Assembly: GCA_965196605.1 (NCBI GenBank)
Contig: CBDAKK010000008.1
Location: forward strand, 372,001 to 436,000
Reading direction: 5' to 3'
Source: CBDAKK01 sp965196605
GTDB taxonomy: Bacteria; Spirochaetota; Spirochaetia; WTKD01; G963693115
Length of the DNA stretch: 64,000 bases
Under the pieces are notes generated by a model that had not been told where the DNA came from, made no database searches, and saw only the letters and a list, made by a program, of their open reading frames with translations. This document shows, piece by piece, positions 19,993 through 28,539 of the stretch. A program made the position numbers and the translations under genes. Within the stretch, counting starts at the first letter, position 1. Every line of letters begins with the position of its first letter.

Positions 19993-20532
19993 TTACTTGT
20001 GAGAAAAAACGAGCGAGTCGGTTGCAAAGCCTCTCTTTTTGGCTTCTAATATTAATTCTTGTTCTACGTCAAAGGGAATTTTTGTTTTGCGCGCCAGAAC
20101 CCAGAGGAGCGATTTTCGCCGTCTGGATACCAATGCGTATTGGTAGTCGGGGTCGAGATAAAAGACAATGTAGGATGAATAAAATGGTCCGAAAAAAGAC
20201 ACCTTCAGATGCGCGCAATTTGGGCTATCTACAAAATACCCTTTCCCCTTTATGACCTTCCATTTTTTTTCACAATATCCGGAATTGACAACCGTAATGC
20301 CACCATCATTGCGAAGCATGTATTGTGCCTTTACTTTTGCTAAATTGCGTTCAAAAATATTATTTGTTCGCGCAACTTCATACCACAGCCCCGCGTACTT
20401 TTTAATGTCAAAATTTTCAACAGGGGTAATGTTGTTTGGAATGCCGATGCAGTTTCTGAAAATAAAGCAGAAAACACTAAAAGAATTTTTGACTATTTTT
20501 AATATAGTCCAAGCTATTTTTTTTAAGAACAT
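19993..20532 (-). CDS. Lipocalin family protein (Blc-like)
   Basis: A 179-residue protein with the lipocalin signature VENFDIKKYAGLWYEVAR near residue 40, a mid-protein VVNSGYCEKKWKVIKGKGYF strand pair, and YQYALVSRRRKSLLWVLAR, which parallels the conserved GRDRKYLWILSR of bacterial lipocalin Blc. Blc proteins bind lysophospholipids and fatty acids at the outer membrane. The N-terminus has a hydrophobic segment with Cys residues but no convincing lipobox, so anchoring may be by an uncleaved helix. It is AT-rich compared with the GC-rich trp genes next to it, which suggests separate acquisition. Confidence 0.75.
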   Translation of the reverse strand: MFLKKIAWTILKIVKNSFSVFCFIFRNCIGIPNNITPVENFDIKKYAGLWYEVARTNNIFERNLAKVKAQYMLRNDGGITVVNSGYCEKKWKVIKGKGYFVDSPNCAHLKVSFFGPFYSSYIVFYLDPDYQYALVSRRRKSLLWVLARKTKIPFDVEQELILEAKKRGFATDSLVFSHK

Positions 20533-20571
20533 GTTCTTAATATATCAAAAAAATTACATTTAGTACATGTC

Positions 20572-22095
20572 CTAAATAGCCTGTTTTGCGCGCGTTACAA
20601 AGGCGCGTAGTTTGATGTGGCTTTTCACGCCCGGTTTGTCTTCCACGCCGCTTGCTACGTCCACAAGTTCTGGCGCGTGCAGGGCAATTGCTGATGCAAC
20701 ATTTTCAGGGCTAAGTCCGCCTGCAAGCCACAGCGGCATGTGCTGCTTGACGCGCGCCACAAGGTCTGTGTCGGCCGTTTGGCCACTGCCCCCAGCGTGC
20801 GTGGGACTGTACGCGTCTACAAGCGTGCGCGGGCTTCCGCTTTTGTGGGCTGTTTCCACGCGCGCCTCGTCCTTGAGTGAGACTGCACGGTACCACGGCA
20901 CGGAAATTGCATTGTAGTCTATGGGTTCTGTTGCGCCCTTGTCTTCGTGAATTTGCAGGGCGTCCAAAAAGCCTGATGTGACGAGCGCTATGTCTTCAGC
21001 CGTGGGCGCGCCGACAATGACGCCAACGCTCGGAATGTGCTTGGGGATGATGCGTTTGCTGTGCACGCTTTGTATAAAAGCTGGACTTGTTTGTCGCTTT
21101 GATGCAGCTAGGACAAAGCCGAGCATGTCCGCGCCCGCGTCTACTGCTGCGCGCACGTCTTCCTCGCGGCAGAGCCCGCATATTTTCACAAGTGGCGTGC
21201 GCTTGCCTTGCGCGTTTTGTGCCCGCGCAAGTGCATCTATAATGCCATTCCAAAACCAAGACGCGCTGTGCGTTTTTGCCACCTCACTTTGTGCGGCGCG
21301 CTTCCAAGCGCTAATTCTCTCGGGGTGTGTTACCGCAGCTTCCCCTATGAGCGCGGTACTGCATCCACTTTCGCGCGCAAATTGCACGTCGCTTGCATGA
21401 AAAACCGCGCTTTCATACACGTAAGAAGCCCTTGCATGTTTGTGCTTGCGCGCTATGTGCCGAATAACGCGCAGGGGAGTAAGCTTGTCCAAGGCAAAGC
21501 TGCTGAGGTCGCGGCAGTTTATGCCCACAAGCTGTGGCGCTATGCACGAAAAAACCCTGTCGGCTTCTTCCTCGTTGTGTACTTCAACCAAGGCACTCAA
21601 GCCCAGCGCTTGGGCTTTTTTGTACAACAGGGTCAAGCGCTCATTGCTTAACACAGAAGCCATGAGCAACACGGCGTCACAGCCCGCGCGGTAACTCACT
21701 TCTACGTCTTCTTCGTCCAACAAAAAATCTTTGCGCAACACGCTCAGCTGCGGGTTCGCGTTTTTTATGCGCATGAGGTCTTCCAAAGAACCCCCAAAAT
21801 ATGAAGCCTCGGTAAGTACCGAAATGCTCTGAACGCCCGCGCTGGCATAGGTTTTGGCGAGCGCCTCCACAGAAAACGCCGCGTTTTTATTGCCGCCATG
21901 CAGGCTGTTAGCGGGTGTGGAAAAAGAGCCGCGCGAAGGACTCTTGCGTTTTACTTCACAAATAAGCGCGCCGAGCGGAAAGCTATGCAGCGGCGTCTTG
22001 CGCGTCTTAGGCAGCGTAAGTCCTTGTTCGTGCCCAAGGCGCTCAAGGGAGGCGCGGCGCGTATCTACAATTTTTGTGAGTATGTTATGAGCCAT
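20572..22095 (-). CDS. trpCF: Fused indole-3-glycerol-phosphate synthase / phosphoribosylanthranilate isomerase
   Basis: Two (beta/alpha)8 barrels in one 507-residue chain. The first half is TrpC (ICEVKRKSPSRG, VLRKDFLLDEEDVEVSYRAG, ALIGEAAVT). The second is TrpF (PLVKICGLCREEDVRAAVDAGADMLGFV near residue 303, then LQIHEDKG, WLAGGLSPENV). It catalyses two steps of tryptophan synthesis. It lies 15 bp downstream of trpGD on the same strand, forming an operon. The TrpC-TrpF order is that of the enterobacterial fusion. trpE, trpB and trpA are not in the window. Confidence 0.92.
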   Translation of the reverse strand: MAHNILTKIVDTRRASLERLGHEQGLTLPKTRKTPLHSFPLGALICEVKRKSPSRGSFSTPANSLHGGNKNAAFSVEALAKTYASAGVQSISVLTEASYFGGSLEDLMRIKNANPQLSVLRKDFLLDEEDVEVSYRAGCDAVLLMASVLSNERLTLLYKKAQALGLSALVEVHNEEEADRVFSCIAPQLVGINCRDLSSFALDKLTPLRVIRHIARKHKHARASYVYESAVFHASDVQFARESGCSTALIGEAAVTHPERISAWKRAAQSEVAKTHSASWFWNGIIDALARAQNAQGKRTPLVKICGLCREEDVRAAVDAGADMLGFVLAASKRQTSPAFIQSVHSKRIIPKHIPSVGVIVGAPTAEDIALVTSGFLDALQIHEDKGATEPIDYNAISVPWYRAVSLKDEARVETAHKSGSPRTLVDAYSPTHAGGSGQTADTDLVARVKQHMPLWLAGGLSPENVASAIALHAPELVDVASGVEDKPGVKSHIKLRAFVTRAKQAI

Positions 22096-22110
22096 GGGTG
22101 CTTGAAAATG

Positions 22111-23769
22111 CTATGCCTTTGTTGCCGCGGAGACTTGTGATGCCATGGAACTCGTTACATTTTCAAAGTAGCTCCACACTTTGCCGCTGTACAAAAAGGA
22201 CCTCACCTTTTCTATTGATTCAGGGATGGCTTCCACTGAGTAAGAAATTGCAAGCGCGTGAGCGACTCCTGCATTTGCGGCAACCGCGTCCATCACTGCA
22301 TCGCAGGCCTTGCCCTGCAAGCACGCCTTGGCTAGCTCAGCGCTGTGCTGCGCATCGCGCACGGCAAGGTCTTCTATCTTATGCAAGGCAAGCCCCATGT
22401 CTGAGGCCTTCAGCGTGTGTCGAGTGACCTGCGCTTGCCCATCTTGTGAAACAGCATAAAGTTCGGTAGGCGCGCATACGCTTACTTCGTCCATGCCGTC
22501 TTGCCCGCGCACAACCCACACGCGCTCTCTGCCTAAACGCAGCGCGCTTTTGAGCATGGGCTCGCACATATTCTGCTGTGAAACACCCAAAAGCTGTATG
22601 CCCACATTCACGGGGTTGAGCAGGGGTCCCAAAAAATTCATTATGGTGAAAACGCCTATGCCTTTGCGCACTTGCGCCACATGCTTAAAGGCGCTGTGGT
22701 ATAGCGGGGCAAACAAAAAAGCAAAGCCGTGTTCTTCTAAAAAACCTTGCACAGTGCTGGTGCTTGCATGCAGTGGGTAGCCCAATTCTGACAAAAGGTC
22801 AGAGGCGCCCGAGCTTGAACTGACCGCGCGGTTGCCGTGCTTTGCCACTTTGTAGCCCAAGCCCGAAATAAGCGCGCCAAGCGTAATGGAGGCAAGCGTG
22901 GAAATATTGCAGGTTTTTAGAGCGTCCCCGCCCGTACCCACAATGTCTATGGTGCGCCGCGCAATTTGTGAATCCAGCACAATGCATTGCGCCTTGCTCA
23001 AAAACATGCGCGCAAAACCAAGCAGCTCGTCTTCCCCTATGCCCAGTGAAGTAATGCCCATAATGAGCGCGGCTACTTGCGTATCCTTGAGAACCCTGTT
23101 AGATATTTCGCGCGCCACAAAGGCTGCCCTGCGACTACCCAGCGGCTCTTTGCGCGACAGCATGCCGAGGCATTCCTTTATGGAGTAATGCTCCGACTCA
23201 TATGCAAGAAAGTTGCGAATGAGGCTCATGCCTTCTGGGGTGCCTATGGACTCGGGGTGAAACTGCACGCCTTCTGTTGCGTGCTCCACATGCCGCACCC
23301 CCATAACGTGTCCGTCAGCGCTGCGGGCGGTGAGCTCTAGGCAGGCGGGCAAGGTACTCGGCTCGGCACACAAAGAATGGTAGCGCGTTGCGCTAAGCGG
23401 CGCGGTAAAGGTCCTGTAAAGACGCTTGCCGTCATGCAATATGGTATCAACCTTACCGTGCATAATGCGAGAGGCGCGGACTATGCGCCCGCCAAAGGCC
23501 TGCACTATCACTTGCAACCCAAGGCACACCCCCAATATGGGAATTTTCCCGCTAAACGTGCGTATGACATCCATCGCTATTCCCGTATCCTCAGGCGTGC
23601 CCGGCCCCGGCGAAATAACAATATGCGTAATGCTCCGCGATGCAATAGCATCGACGTTTATTTCATCATTACGCACAACCCACACCGAGTCAGCGCCCGC
23701 GCGCTTCAAATAATTTACAAGATTGAAGGTAAACGAATCGTAGTTGTCTATAACGAGAACATTACTCAT
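22111..23769 (-). CDS. trpGD: Fused anthranilate synthase glutaminase / anthranilate phosphoribosyltransferase
   Basis: The N-terminal class I glutaminase shows VIDNYDSFTFNLVNYL, the nucleophile loop LGVCLGLQVIVQAFGG and the His-Glu pair in QFHPESIGTPEG. From about residue 200 the TrpD phosphoribosyltransferase follows, with DIVGTGGDALKTCNIST and KHGNRAVSSSSGASDLL. TrpG supplies ammonia to TrpE; TrpD makes phosphoribosylanthranilate. The start is the ATG of MSNVLVID. It has no Shine-Dalgarno sequence, but a perfect TATAAT ends 7 nt upstream, so a leaderless transcript is likely. Confidence 0.92.
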   Translation of the reverse strand: MSNVLVIDNYDSFTFNLVNYLKRAGADSVWVVRNDEINVDAIASRSITHIVISPGPGTPEDTGIAMDVIRTFSGKIPILGVCLGLQVIVQAFGGRIVRASRIMHGKVDTILHDGKRLYRTFTAPLSATRYHSLCAEPSTLPACLELTARSADGHVMGVRHVEHATEGVQFHPESIGTPEGMSLIRNFLAYESEHYSIKECLGMLSRKEPLGSRRAAFVAREISNRVLKDTQVAALIMGITSLGIGEDELLGFARMFLSKAQCIVLDSQIARRTIDIVGTGGDALKTCNISTLASITLGALISGLGYKVAKHGNRAVSSSSGASDLLSELGYPLHASTSTVQGFLEEHGFAFLFAPLYHSAFKHVAQVRKGIGVFTIMNFLGPLLNPVNVGIQLLGVSQQNMCEPMLKSALRLGRERVWVVRGQDGMDEVSVCAPTELYAVSQDGQAQVTRHTLKASDMGLALHKIEDLAVRDAQHSAELAKACLQGKACDAVMDAVAANAGVAHALAISYSVEAIPESIEKVRSFLYSGKVWSYFENVTSSMASQVSAATKA

Positions 23770-23782
23770 GAAAACAATTATA
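23770..23782 (-). promoter_or_regulatory. -10 box of the trp operon, probable leaderless start
   Basis: TATAAT occupies 23782-23777 on the minus strand and is followed by TGTTTTC and the trpGD start codon. Transcription would begin at or within a base or two of the ATG. No attenuator or leader peptide can fit. Confidence 0.6.
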
Positions 23783-23811
23783 TCACAGCTGGTGTGCAAA
23801 CAGCTCACACG

Positions 23812-24343
23812 TGCCTTTGTGGGGACAGCACGCATGTGCATGCCCGCCCACCGCCCTTTTTTGCGCCGGAGCGCCTCTGTTTGCGCTACGCGCGGGTGGC
23901 CAATCGCAGTTTTGCTAACGCGGTTTTTTATGAACGTTTTCTGTGGTCAAGCAGCTGCGTCTGCTATGACATAATCTCGGATGACTGTTCTTTTTCTTTT
24001 CTTTTACCATCCCTGTCAGCCTATGCGTGCCCTCCATGGCACGGCTGTGATGACGCAAAAAAAAGAAAAGTCGAGAGCGTAGCGAACGGCTAGAAACAAT
24101 TGAAATAAGTGTTGCGTAGCAACACAGAAATGGAGCTTATAGCAAAAGAACCAAAAAGAAAAGAAAAACATCCTGTGAGGCTACGCCATAGGGACTAAGG
24201 AACTGAGTATAGGAAGCTATGCAAGCGGGGCTAACGCCATAGGAAACAAGACACAAAGCGCAATACCGCGTGAACAATCGCGCGTATGCGCAAAAGACGT
24301 TCACTGAATGCTCGGGGGTGTGGGGGCGTGCCCCCACCAAAAA
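23812..24343. repeat. Composite repeat island E
   Basis: No gene is credible in 23783-24481. It contains a decayed G-rich module (23815-23870), half of a polypyrimidine hairpin (about 23981-24004) next to a CCCTCCATGGCACGG palindrome module, the GTTGCGTAGCAACAC module in reverse (about 24066-24140), the CTACGCCATAGGG module (24180-24245) and a G-rich hairpin (24313-24340). From 24345 the sequence turns sharply AT-rich up to about 24700, marking the edge of the phage-derived block. Confidence 0.75.
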
Positions 24344-24481
24344 ATCATACGTGTTATTTTGACCCTGCATGAATGTCTTTGTCTCTCTTATTTTTAGTCA
24401 TATATACGTAAATAAGGTTTTTTTATTGCCATAAAGCAGTGCGAGATTAAGAAATTTCGATGCATATTTGGCCATAAATGC

Positions 24482-24904
24482 ATGAAAATCGAATTATATT
24501 TTGCTACATATGACCAAAAGATTGAATTTATATATTTGTATTGTTTTTTAAAATACATACTTGACATAATGAGTTATTATCACCATAATAATTTGTATAT
24601 GATTTTTAAAAACATACATTTAAACAATAAAAAACAGAGGGATGTACATGCGAAGTGGTTGCGAGAACATATGAAAAAGAACGATGATTTTGTCAATGAC
24701 TTTATACATCGTCTTGCTGAGCATGTGGCGAATGGTGGCGCAAAAACTATGATGCGTGCATTTTCCATTGCACATAGACCCACAAACCATAAGTTTGTGT
24801 CCCCACAGTATCCTCGCGCGAGTAAAAAGTACGACTACATTGCTCGGCTCAGCGCTGCTGCGTATGCAAGCAGTCTTCCGCGCGCACTAAAGGCTGCGCC
24901 GTAA
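24482..24904 (+). CDS. Hypothetical protein at left edge of phage tail block, possibly a 5'-truncated phage gene
   Basis: The open frame gives 140 residues, but the first 40 are extremely AT-rich and hydrophobic. The credible part begins at a Met near 24598 (MIFKNIHLNNKKQRD) or 24671 (MKKNDDFVNDFIHRLAEHV). The remainder is helical and basic. It lies directly upstream of the tail-completion gene with a 30-bp gap, as a head-tail or neck gene would, and the abrupt composition change inside it suggests the left end of the phage insertion cut an older gene. I do not recognise the family. Confidence 0.4.
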   Translation: MKIELYFATYDQKIEFIYLYCFLKYILDIMSYYHHNNLYMIFKNIHLNNKKQRDVHAKWLREHMKKNDDFVNDFIHRLAEHVANGGAKTMMRAFSIAHRPTNHKFVSPQYPRASKKYDYIARLSAAAYASSLPRALKAAP

Positions 24905-24934
24905 AATTTAGGACAACAAAGGTAGGTGAAGCAT

Positions 24935-25330
24935 ATGAAGACACACGAAGTTTTAGAACACATACAAAAGGAGCTTGCGCGCAAAATGCCGAAGTTTGAT
25001 GTTGTGCTTGGTGCGCGTGAGCCCTACACGGCAACGCGCTACCCCGCGCTCATGGTGTTTCCTGCGGCGGGAGAACAAGATGAAAAAGCGCCCTTTAGCA
25101 CAGAGCTGACGGTGATTTTTTTGCTCTGCGTAAAGGACACAAAGCCCCCTGGGTTGAGTAAAAAAATGCATGAGGGCTGTGACGCATTGCGCGCGGCGCT
25201 TGAAACAATGGAGAGAAAAAACTACGGCCTAGCCGTTGGAACATGGATGTATTTTGACGGCGGACATTCTGCTAGCAACGTCGCAGTCGTCGAAATTGCA
25301 TGCAAAATTATTATTTATAAGGAGTGTTGA
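24935..25330 (+). CDS. Phage minor tail / tail-completion protein
   Basis: A 131-residue protein (MKTHEVLEHIQKELARKMPKF) with a central strand-rich part (PYTATRYPALMVFPAAGEQ) and a helical end (KKMHEGCDALRAALETM). Size, fold impression and place immediately before the major tail tube gene match the tail-terminator/tail-completion proteins of long-tailed phages. The ATG is chosen because GGTAGGTGA lies 4-6 nt upstream; a GTG 9 bp earlier is the alternative. The next gene starts 3 bp after its stop. Confidence 0.55.
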   Translation: MKTHEVLEHIQKELARKMPKFDVVLGAREPYTATRYPALMVFPAAGEQDEKAPFSTELTVIFLLCVKDTKPPGLSKKMHEGCDALRAALETMERKNYGLAVGTWMYFDGGHSASNVAVVEIACKIIIYKEC

Positions 25331-25332
25331 CT

Positions 25333-25974
25333 ATGGCAAACACAACAGCAGATAGAGGGTACGCGTACAGCGCTACCTTCGGCAAAGATGTTACTAGCGG
25401 CAAATGTAAGGCCGGCTGGTACCGCGTAAAAAAAACTGTAACCGCGTCTACCGTTATTCCAAACAAGGCGCAAAAGAAGGATGTTTTTTATTTAAACGCG
25501 GAAAAAACCTTGGGGACGGGCGAGGAGGTGACGCCGATAATACTTGAGAAAATTTGTTTTCTCAATTCGCTTACGCTGAACTCCACGCGTGAAAAACAAG
25601 ACGTGACCACATGGAACGACTCAGTGAAGCGTTACATTGTGCCGGGGCTCTCAGAGCAAACGGGCAGCGCTGCGGGCTACTTTGATGATGCAAGCGCATT
25701 GCAAAGCAGCATATTTGGGCAGTTTTTACCCGTGCTCACACAAGACGGCAGCACAGTTTCACGCAGCGAGCCGAGCGGCGGTACGGTGTTTTTAATGCAA
25801 AGCATACGTGAGAAAGACGCAAAGAGCGGTGAGTGGGTTACATGGCGTTGGCTGCCCATGGTAGTTGACAGCGTGGACGCAAACACAGAAGGGAATGCGG
25901 CTGTGCCTTTTAGTTTTAACTTTACTGTGGATGGCGGCGAAAACCCCATGATAGTGAAAATAAAACAAGCGTAG
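25333..25974 (+). CDS. Phage major tail tube protein
   Basis: This 213-residue beta-rich protein (MANTTADRGYAYSATFGKD, then LNSLTLNSTREKQDVTTWNDSVKRYIVPGL, ending FSFNFTVDGGENPMIVKIKQA) has the hallmarks of siphovirus tail tube subunits: the motif of a long alpha/beta segment describing a changed difference (NSTREKQDVTTW) and a final strand hairpin. It follows the tail-completion gene and precedes the chaperone pair, exactly the lambda V-G-T-H order. The start follows AAGGAGTGTTGACT. Confidence 0.7.
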   Translation: MANTTADRGYAYSATFGKDVTSGKCKAGWYRVKKTVTASTVIPNKAQKKDVFYLNAEKTLGTGEEVTPIILEKICFLNSLTLNSTREKQDVTTWNDSVKRYIVPGLSEQTGSAAGYFDDASALQSSIFGQFLPVLTQDGSTVSRSEPSGGTVFLMQSIREKDAKSGEWVTWRWLPMVVDSVDANTEGNAAVPFSFNFTVDGGENPMIVKIKQA

Positions 25975-25982
25975 GTGCTGTG

Positions 25983-26306
25983 ATGATTATCGAAGGGCTC
26001 AAAGACAAAGTCGAGTACACGCCAAAGTTTGGTGGTAACCGCAAAAACCCTGAGAGTGAGAAGGTGGTGTGTGTCATACGCACACCAACTGTCTCACAGG
26101 CGCAAGACTTTAAGTCGTACATTCACAGCACGGACGGCACCAAAGTGCGCATTGATTTAGACGCAATTATGAAATGCGTTATTGAGGTGCGCGGACTCAC
26201 CTGCCGTGGCGAAAGCGTGAACACGGGAAGCGACCTTATGAAGTACCACGAGTTGTATGAACTTGTGGACGAAATTGGGGGATATGTGCTGACTATGGGA
26301 AAGTAG
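25983..26306 (+). CDS. Tail assembly chaperone (lambda gpG-like)
   Basis: A 107-residue protein of mixed strands and helices between the tail tube and tape-measure genes, the place of lambda gene G. Its last sense codons are ATG GGA AAG before TAG, and the heptamer G GGA AAG is identical to the slippery site that makes lambda gpGT. A -1 shift there enters the next open frame, which is open from the slip site onward. GTG at 25980 could serve as the start instead of the ATG. Chaperones of this type coat the tape-measure protein while the tail tube assembles and are absent from the finished tail. Confidence 0.72.
   Translation: MIIEGLKDKVEYTPKFGGNRKNPESEKVVCVIRTPTVSQAQDFKSYIHSTDGTKVRIDLDAIMKCVIEVRGLTCRGESVNTGSDLMKYHELYELVDEIGGYVLTMGK
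26297..26303 (+). promoter_or_regulatory. Programmed -1 ribosomal frameshift site GGGAAAG
   Basis: Frame ATG GGA AAG TAG reads G GGA AAG. After slipping one base back the frame reads through VDTQRICQGV into MAAERGIS of the downstream gene without a stop. The heptamer is the same as in lambda G-T. The stop codon lies immediately after the slip site. Confidence 0.8.
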
Positions 26307-26332
26307 ATACGCAGCGTATTTGTCAGGGTGTT

Positions 26333-26638
26333 ATGGCGGCAGAACGGGGTATTTCAGCTGATGACGCCCACTTTTACGCTGACGAATTGTGCTTTTTGCA
26401 CGACGGCTCATGCATTGCCAACAAGGACGCGTGGCAAATTATTACAAGCACGCAGTACAAAAACGCGGTGCATGAGTACACCATGTACAAGCGCTTTGGC
26501 ATGCCCCGCGCGGGCGGCTGGAAAGACCAAAGCGTAGTGTGGATTGCCTCCGTGTTTGCGGTGGGTAGCGCCGTACAAGAAATTGAACGGGCACAACTAA
26601 AAAAAGCAGCGCGGGAGAACAAGCCCCGCATACATTGA
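26333..26638 (+). CDS. Tail assembly chaperone, T-like extension reached by frameshifting
   Basis: The 101-residue frame (MAAERGISADDAHFYADELCF .. KKAARENKPRIH) lies in the -1 frame relative to the preceding chaperone and is open from the slippery heptamer at 26297. No convincing ribosome-binding site precedes its ATG. The most likely product is therefore a fused gpGT-like protein of about 220 residues. A short helical domain with a basic C-terminus is typical for the T part, which contacts the tail tube protein. The tape-measure gene begins 10 bp later. Confidence 0.7.
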   Translation: MAAERGISADDAHFYADELCFLHDGSCIANKDAWQIITSTQYKNAVHEYTMYKRFGMPRAGGWKDQSVVWIASVFAVGSAVQEIERAQLKKAARENKPRIH

Positions 26639-26648
26639 GGAAACTATT

Positions 26649-28529
26649 ATGGCAGAGAAAACAACAGTAGCATTAGAAGCGTTGAGCGCGCATGCAGCGA
26701 ATAACCTTGCGAAGATAACAGCAGAGTTAGAGGGCGTGGCGGAGCGCATGCGCACGTACATTAAGCTTTCAAAGGTGCAAGAACAAGCACAAATGCAATT
26801 TACAAAGAGTATACAAGCAACCAGCAGCGCCCTTGCATACGCGCGAGCACAAATACAATCTATGAAAAAGGATCTTGAGCAGCTTAATGGCACTATGGTA
26901 AACATGGGGACTGCTGGTATTTCTGCCTTTAAAAATGTTGCTGATGGCATTGTGGGACTGGGGGACCTAGGGAACAAAACCATGCAAAACGTACTCAACG
27001 GCTTTGATAGCGTGAGGAATGCGGGTGTCTCTGCCTTTAATGATGTAGTAAACGAAATAACAAATTTGGGCAATGCGGGGGACGCCGCGCTGCAAAACGT
27101 ACTCAACGGCTTTGGTAGTGTGAGGAATGCGGGTGTCTCTGCCTTTAATGATGTGGTAAACGAAATAATAAATTTGGGCAATGCGGGGGACGCCGCGCTG
27201 CAAAGCATGCTCAACGGCTTTAACGGTGTGCAGAGCGCGGGTGTTTCAGCATTTAACGACGTGGTGAACGAAATAACAAATTTGGGCAATGCGGGGGACG
27301 CCGCGCTGCAAAACGTACTCAACGGCTTTGGTAGTGTGAGGAATGCGGGTGTCTCTGCCTTTAATGATGTGGTAAACGAAATAATAAATTTGGGCAATGC
27401 GGGGGACGCAGCGCTGCAAAGCGTGCTCAACGGCTTTAACGGTGTGCAGAGCGCGGGCGCTTCAGCCTTTAACACCGTGGTCAATGAAGTAATGAATTTA
27501 AGGGACTCTGGGAGCGCCACGCTTCAAGTAATACTTGACGCTTTTAACGGCGTGGGGGAAGCGGGAACTGCCACATTTGAAGGCGTAGTGAATGGCATTA
27601 CACACATGGGTAATGTGGGAATGTCCGCGCTGCAAGACGTACTCAATGGTTTTGGTAGCGTGGGAAACGAAGGCAATGCTGTTTTTAAAAGCATTGCTGA
27701 GAGCCTCAACGGAGTTGGTAGCATTGCGAAGGAGATTATGGGCACTTTCTCAAAGCTTGGCGATGGCATGGGAAAATCGCCTGCGGAAATTGCGCAGGGG
27801 TGGCTCTCTGCTGGAGAAGCGGCACTAGGATATGCGGATGCCATTGGGAGCTACATTATGGAGCAGCAGGAAGCCGCTACGGAGCGCGAAATTGAAACCT
27901 TGGATAACAAAATTGCGATGATGGAAGAGGAGCGAGACCATGCAATTGCCATGGTTGATGAGCAGGGCTTAAGTGAAGAAGAAGCGCTTAAGAAGAAAGC
28001 TGCAATTGAAGAGCGGTATAACGCGAAGATTAAAGCAGCGGAAGAAGAGAAGGTGAAAAAAAAGCATGAGCTTGCCGTGAAGCAGTTTAATTATGAAAAG
28101 GGCATGGCTATTGCAAATGCGCTTATTTCCATGGCCATGGGCATTGCCAATGCTTGGGCTACACCACAGGCAGCGCTGTCTATGGGCGTTACCGCAGGCA
28201 TTATGACCGCGCTTGTTGTGGGGGCTACGGCTGCGCAAATAGGCATAATAGCCTCACAGTCACCGCCTGCGTTGGCGAAGGGTGGCATAGTGCCCGCACA
28301 GGCGGGGGGCGGGCTGTACACGCTGGGCGAAGCGGGCAAGGCGGAAACCGTGTTGCCCTTTGACGTGCGCGAGTTTTTTGCGCGGCCTGTTCGGGGTTTT
28401 GGCGGCACCAGCGTTGTGGTAAACGTGCACGGGGACGTTTTTGGAGAAGAGGGCAAGGACATGTTGGCGCAGGCGGTGCAGGACGGCATGGAAAGGCTGC
28501 AGAACACAAGGGCATTGGAAGCATATTAG
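26649..28529 (+). CDS. Phage tail tape-measure protein
   Basis: A 626-residue protein with an N-terminal coiled coil, a central block of 36-residue repeats (about residues 115-290; core FNDVVNEITNLGNAGDAALQ), a charged coiled coil (EREIETLDNKIAMMEEERDHA), two hydrophobic segments around residues 480-540, and a C-terminus with LAKGGIVPAQAGGGLYTLGEAGKAETVLPF, which is characteristic of tape measures. It sets tail length and is extruded during DNA delivery. Its modest length implies a short tail. It begins after GAGGAAACTATT. Confidence 0.88.
   Translation: MAEKTTVALEALSAHAANNLAKITAELEGVAERMRTYIKLSKVQEQAQMQFTKSIQATSSALAYARAQIQSMKKDLEQLNGTMVNMGTAGISAFKNVADGIVGLGDLGNKTMQNVLNGFDSVRNAGVSAFNDVVNEITNLGNAGDAALQNVLNGFGSVRNAGVSAFNDVVNEIINLGNAGDAALQSMLNGFNGVQSAGVSAFNDVVNEITNLGNAGDAALQNVLNGFGSVRNAGVSAFNDVVNEIINLGNAGDAALQSVLNGFNGVQSAGASAFNTVVNEVMNLRDSGSATLQVILDAFNGVGEAGTATFEGVVNGITHMGNVGMSALQDVLNGFGSVGNEGNAVFKSIAESLNGVGSIAKEIMGTFSKLGDGMGKSPAEIAQGWLSAGEAALGYADAIGSYIMEQQEAATEREIETLDNKIAMMEEERDHAIAMVDEQGLSEEEALKKKAAIEERYNAKIKAAEEEKVKKKHELAVKQFNYEKGMAIANALISMAMGIANAWATPQAALSMGVTAGIMTALVVGATAAQIGIIASQSPPALAKGGIVPAQAGGGLYTLGEAGKAETVLPFDVREFFARPVRGFGGTSVVVNVHGDVFGEEGKDMLAQAVQDGMERLQNTRALEAY
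27000..27460 (+). repeat. 108-bp near-identical repeats inside the tape-measure gene
   Basis: Four to five copies of a 108-bp unit occur in frame. Copies at about 27067 and 27283 are almost identical to each other, and alternating copies share variants (GFGSVRN versus GFNGVQS). This points to recent unequal recombination, which would lengthen or shorten the tail. Confidence 0.75.
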
Positions 28530-28539
28530 GAGTGAGGAC

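Noticed and set aside
24300..24900. attL copy of the tRNA-Leu 3' end
   Set aside because: No match to the last bases of the tRNA could be found by eye in this stretch.
26597..27520. Minus-strand 307-codon frame opposite the tape measure
   Set aside because: It mirrors the 108-bp repeats of the tape-measure gene and lacks a start signal or recognisable domain.
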